Origin: Corallococcus sp. AS-1-6
GTDB lineage: Bacteria > Myxococcota > Myxococcia > Myxococcales > Myxococcaceae
NCBI RefSeq assembly: GCF_020037015.1
Contig: NZ_JAIQDE010000001.1
Location: 186,001-250,000, forward strand
Direction: 5' to 3'
DNA: 64,000 bases
Each line of letters opens with the position of its first letter. Positions within the stretch are counted from its first letter, which is position 1. Below, piece by piece: positions 53,935-61,118 of this stretch. A model generated the notes under the pieces. It saw nothing but the letters and a program-made list of their open reading frames with translations. It searched no databases and was not told where the DNA came from. The position numbers and the translations under genes are program-made.

Positions 53935-55806
53935 TTAGGACTGATCAGAAGGGAACAGCCCAGCGCGTCCCCGTCTAGAGTTGCCTGAGAATATCTGGAC
54001 GCTCATGTGCGGCCTGAGCACCTCGGGCGGATCGATGTTCTCCACAATGATGAATTGACCAACCTCGCTCAGACTAGCAAGGTGCTCAAAAAAGTAGTCC
54101 TTTAGCGGGCTTCGTGCGACGGCCTCTTCGTCTTCGGCGAGTTTTCCGCTCTTGGACCGTAGGGGGTCCCGATACGTAAGGAGTGGGGTATCGAGGATGA
54201 GGAACCCCGGATGAGGGAGGTTCCGCTCCTTGCAAAATAGGAGGAGCGCCACCTTGAAAGCAGCATGCGTGATCGCGCGGACTCCCTTCCCGTTAGCGCG
54301 ACGCTTCTTTCCATCGATGATCAGGTCTTGACTCTTCTCATCGAAGGATACGTGGCACTTGCCAGGAAAACGCCATGCACGAAGAACATCACTGACGACT
54401 TGAGCGAAGTCATGCGAGGCCGTTCCTTCGCTTGCGGTCAAAGGACTGCGCGCCCTGCGCTGCACTTTGGCTCGTGCTAGTTCATCCCGCTTTTGAATAA
54501 GTGCGTGCTTTTGTTCTAGGAGGGCTAACCCGCGACTTGTTCGCTCCCGCGCATTGAGCAAGTCCGCAAAGAGGTTCTGCTTCCCAGAAACCTGCGGGGT
54601 AAGGCTGTCCACTTCAGCCTCAATCTGCGAAAGACGGGCTCTCGCAGCAGGGAGTGCCTCGGTCAGAGCGGTCTGCTCATGCGCGAGCGCCGCCATCGTT
54701 TTTGTCAAATCGGCTCGTTGGCGGCGGACCTTATCCGATTCGACAAGGGCTGCAGCGCGGATGCTCTCAATCTCGCCAAGCGGATGGACGTGTTTCTGCT
54801 CCGTAGTGGCGGCACCGCACAACGGACAGTCCTTTTCTCCATCAAGCGGGAGGATAAATCCGGCTTCATCTAGCGCTTCGAGGCGTTCGATGTCCGATTG
54901 GTAGATTTGGTCCAGTTGGCCGAACCGAGCCAGGTTTGCTTGTACCTCTGCCAATCGTTGTTCGTGGCGCGTAAGGTCAAGGGATGCGTTACGTTTCTCG
55001 GCAAGTAACCCTCGAATTGAGCCCTGTGCAGCTTGCAACTCAGCCTGGAGAGCATCGAACGGTGTCACTAACTTCTCGTGCTGCGCATCCAGTTCGGCGG
55101 CGTCTGGATAGTTCTCAGTGAGGTCCACATCAATGGCAGCGAGCATTGCGTCAAAGACCTCAATTTTTGCAGCGGTCGAGGTCTTCTGGGTTTTTATGTC
55201 CGGAATAGGCGTGATGGCGCGATCGTCTATCCCTGTAAGAAGAAGTTTGAAGACACTTCGCTCTAGAGTTTTCCTTGTGTTTTGCCCGCTGTGGATCGGC
55301 GATGCTTCACTCCACATAGATGTTTCGTCCACAATGCAGTAGCGCGCGATGTCCCGAAAGCTCAGGCTTTTCTTGGCGCCATTCGCATCGATCACAAGCT
55401 GGCGGTCCGTCAAGCCAATGAGCGCAAGCAGGAACTGAGAGATGTTGTCGTCCCGGTCTGAGTCATGATTGGGAGCAAGGCGGCGAAGTTCGGTAACGGG
55501 CTCGTCTCCGCTGGAGAGGCCCGCGACCAATTGAATAGCGCCTCCAGCGAGCGCTCGGACCAATGTCGAGTCAGCGAGATTCGGGGCATTGAGGCCAAGC
55601 CACGCCCGGTCGTAGCCAACTCGCTCCTCTATATCTGGGAGTTCGCTCCCAGCGCCAAGTGCAAAGTCCACAGTCTTGACGGTGAATGACTTGCCCGTGT
55701 TTGAAGCTCCCAAAAGCAGGTTGAGCCCCTCGCTGAAATGCAGCTTGGCAGGTGGCTTTTCTGGTCCCGTGTATGAGAGGTGGCGGAGTAGCAGTCGCGA
55801 AGTCAC
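53935..55806 (-). CDS. Rad50/SMC-like ABC ATPase of a three-component conflict system
   Basis: A 623-residue ATPase. Walker A is GASNTGKS (33-40). The middle (about 250-450) is a coiled coil interrupted by a zinc-hook-like CPLCG (327-331). The C-terminal half has a degenerate signature region (NGKGVRAITHAAF, 505-517) and Walker B-like FLILDTPLLTY (535-545). The start is a GTG at 55806 that overlaps the preceding stop as GTGA; no start further upstream avoids overlapping the middle gene. It resembles the ATPase of ABC-3C defence-type systems, where ATP-driven DNA or end sensing triggers the effector. It is the last gene of the operon. Confidence 0.85.
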   Translation of the reverse strand: MTSRLLLRHLSYTGPEKPPAKLHFSEGLNLLLGASNTGKSFTVKTVDFALGAGSELPDIEERVGYDRAWLGLNAPNLADSTLVRALAGGAIQLVAGLSSGDEPVTELRRLAPNHDSDRDDNISQFLLALIGLTDRQLVIDANGAKKSLSFRDIARYCIVDETSMWSEASPIHSGQNTRKTLERSVFKLLLTGIDDRAITPIPDIKTQKTSTAAKIEVFDAMLAAIDVDLTENYPDAAELDAQHEKLVTPFDALQAELQAAQGSIRGLLAEKRNASLDLTRHEQRLAEVQANLARFGQLDQIYQSDIERLEALDEAGFILPLDGEKDCPLCGAATTEQKHVHPLGEIESIRAAALVESDKVRRQRADLTKTMAALAHEQTALTEALPAARARLSQIEAEVDSLTPQVSGKQNLFADLLNARERTSRGLALLEQKHALIQKRDELARAKVQRRARSPLTASEGTASHDFAQVVSDVLRAWRFPGKCHVSFDEKSQDLIIDGKKRRANGKGVRAITHAAFKVALLLFCKERNLPHPGFLILDTPLLTYRDPLRSKSGKLAEDEEAVARSPLKDYFFEHLASLSEVGQFIIVENIDPPEVLRPHMSVQIFSGNSRRGRAGLFPSDQS

Positions 55807-56306
55807 GCGCTTGGGCCCTCCGAGCCTGAACTCCCTTGAAATTCGACAGCCCAGCGACCGACCTTGTCGGCCACGTAGCGTTCGATCGTGCTGTCGTCCA
55901 TTTGAGCCAAATGGCCCATCAGCCACCGAGCACGTTCTTGCAGGCGCTGGGCGTAAGGGGTTCTCAAGACTTCAACGAAGGCGGGAGCGTCGTCGCTGGC
56001 TTGGTAGCGGATGCCGTAGGTGTCCACTGTGGTGTCCACAAGGTGCAAGCGCCGCATGAGGTTCAGACCTTGCTGAACCGTCCGCCTGCGTACGAGCAAT
56101 TCTCCGGTACGCTCGGGGATGTCTGGGTGGAGGCTCGGAGGCCCGTTAAGGTCTGCCGTGTGGACCACGAGGTGATCGAACCAAGTGAGTTGGAGGAGAT
56201 CTAGAGGCCGCGGATGCGAGGCTTCAAGAATGAAGACCGCGCGAACGCCGGTTTCTAGTGCGCTGTTGAAGGGGCGGGGCCCGGCGCGGCGCCGCCCATC
56301 ACTCAC
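55803..56306 (-). CDS. Small middle component of the ABC three-component operon
   Basis: A 167-residue soluble protein, rich in helices, with RPLDLLQLTWFDHLVVHT and a winged-helix-like middle (RRRTVQQGLNLMRRLHLVDTTVD). Both ends overlap its neighbours by 4 bases as GTGA: the GTG start at 56306 with the nuclease gene stop, and its own stop with the ATPase start. The order nuclease, small helical protein, ABC ATPase is that of ABC-3C systems, in which the middle component is thought to link the other two. The start is chosen on the overlap. Confidence 0.72.
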   Translation of the reverse strand: MSDGRRRAGPRPFNSALETGVRAVFILEASHPRPLDLLQLTWFDHLVVHTADLNGPPSLHPDIPERTGELLVRRRTVQQGLNLMRRLHLVDTTVDTYGIRYQASDDAPAFVEVLRTPYAQRLQERARWLMGHLAQMDDSTIERYVADKVGRWAVEFQGSSGSEGPSA

Positions 56307-57307
56307 TTGTTCCACTTGAGTCGCTCCTCATTCGCGAAATGGTGGCAGTAGCCCTGCTTGATAGGTACTCGCGCATATTTGGCGAGAGGTCCTGAGGGTT
56401 GGACGTTTGCGGCCTGAGTCATCACCGCTTCGACCCGTTTGAGGGTCGTTGAGTGCACAGAACCGTGAGTGTCGATGACACCGTGGAAGATGTCGTCTTC
56501 AAGTTGGTCCAAGCTTTCAGGCGCCGTGTTGTCTCGATAGAAACGCTGGAAGGCGTCGGCCTCAAAAAAGCGTTCGCGTTGTCGCACGAGGTGCGGCCCA
56601 TGGGCCGCATGGCTCGCGACTTGTTCGTGAGTTGCGTATACGCAGTTATCGCACTGCCCGTACACGTCAAGTAGTTGGCGAATGTAAGGGGTTTCTTCGA
56701 CCTGAACTTCCGTCGGCACAGAGCCTTTCGGAGGGGGGCCGGGGTCGTCGCCAAAATGCTTCGCAAGGACCGGCTTGATGCTTGGGTCGACGAGCATCTT
56801 GTCAAGCGAGATGACGTGCACCCGGCTGAAGTCGTAGGCCTGGATAAATTGCTCAAGCGCAGGAACCAGCGGGATCTCTTTGTCCTCTGCGATTTTGCTC
56901 ATGCAGTGCGCCTCCCAGTTGGTCAGGAGCGACTTCTTGAGGTCGCTGGGTTTGTAGACCAGTTCTTGTAGAGGCCGATTGATGCCGCGAGGAGCAACGA
57001 AGTAGTAGTTGCGAGGCGTAGTGAACTGCCCCTTGAATGCGTAAAAGAGCAGTTTGCCTAACTCAAGATGGGCCGTCGCAGGTCCAAGGCGCTCGCGATA
57101 CTGCTTGCACTGATAGTTGTCCCAGTGTCCTTCATGGCGAGCCGCGCTACAAAATCCAACGACGTCACGCCCAAGATCTCCCGAGCCGGAAAAGCGCTCG
57201 ACCTCAAAGTACCCTAGGTGCTTTGCCCGTTCGGTGACCCAGTCGTAAACGAAGAGTTCGAGTTCCTCGCCGACTAGCTCCAGGATTCTGCGGTCGTTCC
57301 GGATCAT
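56303..57307 (-). CDS. Mrr-like restriction-endonuclease-fold effector of the ABC three-component operon
   Basis: A 334-residue protein and the first gene of the operon. The N-terminal 75 residues carry an Mrr-type PD-(D/E)xK arrangement: Glu14/Glu15, Asp48 in GDLGRDVV, and Gln66-x-Lys68 in NYQCKQY. The rest is helical, with CDNC (about 210), two histidine-rich segments, and a C-terminal block (YARVPIKQGYCHHFANEERL) likely to bind the partner proteins. It lacks a SAM or helicase domain. The ATG at 57307 is the only good start. Cleaving DNA of invading elements is predicted from the fold and the context. Confidence 0.8.
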   Translation of the reverse strand: MIRNDRRILELVGEELELFVYDWVTERAKHLGYFEVERFSGSGDLGRDVVGFCSAARHEGHWDNYQCKQYRERLGPATAHLELGKLLFYAFKGQFTTPRNYYFVAPRGINRPLQELVYKPSDLKKSLLTNWEAHCMSKIAEDKEIPLVPALEQFIQAYDFSRVHVISLDKMLVDPSIKPVLAKHFGDDPGPPPKGSVPTEVQVEETPYIRQLLDVYGQCDNCVYATHEQVASHAAHGPHLVRQRERFFEADAFQRFYRDNTAPESLDQLEDDIFHGVIDTHGSVHSTTLKRVEAVMTQAANVQPSGPLAKYARVPIKQGYCHHFANEERLKWNK

Positions 57308-57444
57308 TTATGGGCTGGACCATACTCGACGTCGGGGGCATCGCCGTAGTCCCATGTTGGCAGAGCCTTTAGCCCCTATTCCAGTAGCGACGAAGGTCGG
57401 ACATCTGCCGGGTTGAAGAGGCACGGGGACGCGGCCATGGGGCA

Positions 57445-57840
57445 GTGAAGAAGGATGACGGCTGGCGGGTGCCGGACGAACTTTGGCGACGCATCAAGCC
57501 GCTGCAACCGGCCCGTTCAGAGCATCCGTTGGGATGCCATAATCCGCGAGTGCCCGACCGGCAGGCCCTGGACGTGATTTTCCTGGTTTTGCGCACTGGG
57601 ATGGAGTGGGGCGTGTTGAAGGCCACTGGCTTGTGCCATCCGTCCTCAGCCTATCGACGTTTCCGGGAGTGGTTGCCCGCCGGTGTCCTCCGCGAGTTCG
57701 GGCGCTAAGGGCTACTGGCCTACGACCACTTGGCGAAGATTGATTGGATGTGGCTGGCGCTGGACGGCACTCAGGGTAAGGCGCCGCTGGTTAGGTTTCT
57801 CGGTGATGAGGTCCTTCTCCTCTCACTCGAACCGGGGCGG
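57445..57840 (+). mobile_element. IS5-family transposase 5' remnant
   Basis: About 87 codons (57445-57708) encode the N-terminal region of IS5-type transposases (WRVPDELWRRIKPLQPARSEHP then DVIFLVLRTGMEWGVLKA). A TAA stop at about 57708 is followed in the same frame by more homologous sequence (LLAYDHLAKIDWMWLALDGTQ), then homology ends. The catalytic domain is missing. This remnant flanks the conflict operon on the side opposite the IS630 remnant. Confidence 0.8.
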
Positions 57841-57854
57841 TAGCATCGGCCGCC

Positions 57855-58772
57855 ATGGATTCACCTTCCGACCTGCCCTCCGCCGCCCATTCGCCGGTCC
57901 CCACGTCGCCGCTGCGCGTGTGGACGGTCCTGGTTTCGTTCGCGCTCCTGGCGACGGCAATCATCGTCGGGGGCGTCATCTCCGCCAGCATCGCGATGGC
58001 GATGGAGATGTTCCGCACGGGAGTGAAACCCCAGGACACGGCAGCCATCCAGGCCCTCACGGAGGGACTCAGGTCGATGCCCTGGCTGATGGTCGCGGCC
58101 GTGATGACGTCCAGCCTCTCGGGGTTGGTCGCCGCGCTCATGGGCGGGTTCTTGTCTCCCATGCCGTTGATGCAGCGGCTGCGCCTGGGCGCGGGAGCAC
58201 CGCTTCCTGCATGGGCCTGGGTGGCCGCGCTGGTGGGCTGCTTCACGATGGGACAGGCGATGGAGAGCCTGTCGGTGCTCGTGGGTGTATGGAATTACGG
58301 GGCGTCGCTCAAGGGATTGCAGACCGCGAGCCAGGGCTCTGTCGCGACCTTCGCGGCGTTTCTGTTCTTTGGCGCGCTGGTCGCGGGCACGGCGGAGGAG
58401 CTCTTCTTCCGCGGGTATGTGCAGACGCGACTCGTGGAACGCTGGGGACGCACCGCGGGAATCGTGGGAGCCGCGACGCTCTTTGGCATCCTGCACTTCG
58501 ACCCCATCCACAGTCCCATGGCCCTGCTGATGGGCCTGTTCCTGGGCTGGCTCGCGGAGCGCACGGGGAGCCTGCGGCTGCCCATCTTCGTCCATGTCTT
58601 CAACAACCTGACCTCGTTCCTGCTGTCCCGCTATGCGCCCTCCACCACGGAGCTGCCGGCGTCCGTTCACGTGACGTTGCTGGCGGCGTGCTCGCTGGCG
58701 TTCGTGGGAGTTTTGATGGCGCTTCGGCGGGTGGGGGCCCGGCCGTCAGAGCCCGTGCTCGCAGGGCCCTGA
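57855..58772 (+). CDS. CPBP-family intramembrane glutamic endopeptidase (intact copy)
   Basis: A 305-residue membrane protein with about seven helices. The CPBP/ABI motifs are intact: EELFFRGYVQTRLVERWGR, with the catalytic glutamates, and HFDPIHS plus FVHVFNNL with the conserved His and Asn. Homologues cleave membrane substrates, prenylated proteins or peptides, or provide immunity. It is highly similar to the pseudogene at 43134-43991 on the same strand. The ATG at 57855 follows the IS5 remnant directly. Its stop is 7 bases from the convergent sulfatase-like gene. Confidence 0.88.
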   Translation: MDSPSDLPSAAHSPVPTSPLRVWTVLVSFALLATAIIVGGVISASIAMAMEMFRTGVKPQDTAAIQALTEGLRSMPWLMVAAVMTSSLSGLVAALMGGFLSPMPLMQRLRLGAGAPLPAWAWVAALVGCFTMGQAMESLSVLVGVWNYGASLKGLQTASQGSVATFAAFLFFGALVAGTAEELFFRGYVQTRLVERWGRTAGIVGAATLFGILHFDPIHSPMALLMGLFLGWLAERTGSLRLPIFVHVFNNLTSFLLSRYAPSTTELPASVHVTLLAACSLAFVGVLMALRRVGARPSEPVLAGP

Positions 58773-58779
58773 ACGCAGC

Positions 58780-60882
58780 TCAAGGGCCCACGGCACCACG
58801 AGCTTCGCCCGTCGCATCCGGCAACTCCGCCGCGAGCTTCGCCCTCAGCGTGGCCACGATGTCCGGATGGTCACCCGCCACGTCGCGCACCTCTGACGGA
58901 TCCGACACCGTGTCGAAGAGCTGCACGCGCACCCCATCCGGCGTGGGCAGCTCCAACAACTTCCACCGTCCCAGATACAACCCCCGGTGCCGCGCCCGGC
59001 GCACCGGCCCCTCCCACTCCGGCTTGAGCGCGATCTCCCCCGTATCGCCCTCCACCATCGCGATCTCATACAGCCACGGATACGGCATGCGCACCGTCTG
59101 GTACGCCTGCCCATCCCGGTCGCTGAACCACACGTCCGTCTCAATCAACGCGGGCACATCCGGCAGCGCCCTGGGCTCCGGCCCCGGCCGCGCGAGCGGC
59201 GCCAACGAGCGCCCCCGGAACGACTCCGGCGCGGGCACGCCCAGCAAGTCCAACACCGTCGGCGCCACGTCCAGCGACCGCGCCCGCTGCGTCACCTGCC
59301 GCCCTGACGCCACCTGCCCGGGCAGCCGCACCACGAATGGAATCCGCAGCCCCGCGCTGCCCCACAGGTGGTCGCCGTGGCCCTGGCCCAGCCCTTCATC
59401 CTCCAGGTGCTCGCCATGGTCCGAGACCAGCACCACCAGCGTGTCCTCCCACCGGCCCCGCCGCTCCAGGTCCTCGCGCACGTTCCCCACCAACCCATCG
59501 AACGTGCGCACCCCCGCGTCGTAGTTCGCTCCCAGCGCCGCGACGTCCTCCGGCGTGGTCGCGGGCGCGTCCGGATCCACCTCCATCCGAGGCGTCGCCC
59601 CGAAGCGCCACGGCCCCCGATATCCCCGCTCCACGTACCTGCCCTCCAGCGGCCACGGCGCGGCGTACGGGAAGTGCGTGGACGACGCGAACACCACCAG
59701 CGCGAACGGCGCGTCCTCCGGCAACCCGTCCAGCACGTGCCGCACCCGCGCGCGCAGCGGGGCAGGGTCCGTCAGCTCCGGGAACTCGCCCCGTTCCTTG
59801 AACAGCCCCGGCGCCAGCGCCGTCCACGGCAGCAGCGCCACGTGGGTGATGAGCATCCGCTGCCGCACCAGGTCCGGGAAGCGGAAGTCCGGCGCGGACA
59901 CCTTCTGGAACCCATACGGGAACCGCGAGAAGTGGTCCCCCGCGTAGTCCGCCACCACCGCCGTTCTGTACCCCTGCGCCTCCAGCGCTGTCGCCAGCGT
60001 GGTGAGCTTCGTCTCGCGCGCCTCGCGCCCCACCAGCGTGTGCACCACCGGGTGCTCGCCCGCGTACTGCGACGTCAGCAACGTCGTCCATGACGGCGCC
60101 GTGCGCGGCACCTGCACCACCGTGTCATGGAAGCGCGTCCCTTCCTCCATCAGCCGGTCGATGTTCGGCGACGTGGACCGCGAATAGCCGTTGCCCGACA
60201 GGTGGTCCGGCCTGAGCCCGTCCGACGCCAGGATGAGCAGGTTCGGCCGCGCACGCCCGGCGGACTCCGGCCCCGGCTCCGCCCGCGTCAGCCCCAGCCC
60301 CGTGAAGCCCGCCACCGCCGCCGCGGCCGTCACGCCCCCCAGCACGCCGCGCCAGCGGGGTGACTCCGCCAACCCCCGTCCCACCACCGCCAGCACGCTC
60401 AACACCGGCAGCACCAGCGCCGCCATGCCCCAGCCCGACGGCTGCGTGCCGCTCAGCCCCCGCAGCACCGCCGCCGTCACCTCCGAGCGCGCGTACAGCG
60501 TCGCCGCGTACAGGTGCGGATGCCGCGCCATGTCCGCCGCCACCAGGAAGCCCTCCACCACCAGGCACCCCAGGCCGCTCAGCCAGAACACCGCGCGCCG
60601 GCTCCGCTCCGCCGCCCACAGCCCGGCCCCCAGCAGCGCCCCCAGCACCAACCCCACCACGCAGTACGCGCCAATCAGCCGCGCCACCTGCCACAGCACC
60701 ATGCTCCGCCATTCACTCCACACGTACTCCGTGACGACGCGGCTCTCGTTCCCCTGGTAACCCAGTTGCATGTTCAGCAGGGCACAGAGCGTGTAGAGCA
60801 GCAGGAAGACGAGCAGGCCCGCCCGGCAGCCCAGCAGGAGGGCGCGAGCGCGCGTCGGCGGTGTACGGGCGGAGGTGGGCAT
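58780..60882 (-). CDS. Membrane-anchored sulfatase-fold enzyme with Thr in the nucleophile position
   Basis: A 700-residue protein: five N-terminal helices (about 15-195), then an alkaline-phosphatase-superfamily domain starting with LLILASDGLRPDHLSGNGYSR. The usual sulfatase C/S-x-P-x-R nucleophile site is replaced here by RTAPSWTTLLTSQY, with Thr261 in the nucleophile position as in phosphoglycerol or phosphoethanolamine transferases. The metal-binding DHGEH is in LVSDHGEHLED. The helices plus the Thr suggest an envelope transferase or phosphodiesterase rather than a formylglycine sulfatase. The ATG at 60882 is used. It is divergent from dnaE. Confidence 0.85.
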   Translation of the reverse strand: MPTSARTPPTRARALLLGCRAGLLVFLLLYTLCALLNMQLGYQGNESRVVTEYVWSEWRSMVLWQVARLIGAYCVVGLVLGALLGAGLWAAERSRRAVFWLSGLGCLVVEGFLVAADMARHPHLYAATLYARSEVTAAVLRGLSGTQPSGWGMAALVLPVLSVLAVVGRGLAESPRWRGVLGGVTAAAAVAGFTGLGLTRAEPGPESAGRARPNLLILASDGLRPDHLSGNGYSRSTSPNIDRLMEEGTRFHDTVVQVPRTAPSWTTLLTSQYAGEHPVVHTLVGREARETKLTTLATALEAQGYRTAVVADYAGDHFSRFPYGFQKVSAPDFRFPDLVRQRMLITHVALLPWTALAPGLFKERGEFPELTDPAPLRARVRHVLDGLPEDAPFALVVFASSTHFPYAAPWPLEGRYVERGYRGPWRFGATPRMEVDPDAPATTPEDVAALGANYDAGVRTFDGLVGNVREDLERRGRWEDTLVVLVSDHGEHLEDEGLGQGHGDHLWGSAGLRIPFVVRLPGQVASGRQVTQRARSLDVAPTVLDLLGVPAPESFRGRSLAPLARPGPEPRALPDVPALIETDVWFSDRDGQAYQTVRMPYPWLYEIAMVEGDTGEIALKPEWEGPVRRARHRGLYLGRWKLLELPTPDGVRVQLFDTVSDPSEVRDVAGDHPDIVATLRAKLAAELPDATGEARGAVGP

Positions 60883-61118
60883 CCTGGGGCAGCGTGGTCA
60901 CGAATCCCACGGCGGCCACCCCACGCCCGCGGGGAGTGCCCACGCCCGGACGGACGGGGGGCCGGAATTCCGCTCCGGGTGTCTCCCGGGCCGGTTTTCC
61001 GGGCCCCGCACGCGCCCGTCCCGCTTGTTTCCTCCGGCCCCGTCACTGGACTGGCGAGCAGGGGTTGCGGGCTCTAGTGTTCAGGCGCCTCTTTCTTCAC
61101 CGGGAGCCGGAACGCCCA

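Noticed and set aside
52704-53937. Terminal inverted repeats or target duplication of the IS630 element
   Set aside because: The sequences around 52690-52800 and 53905-53940 show no convincing matching ends.
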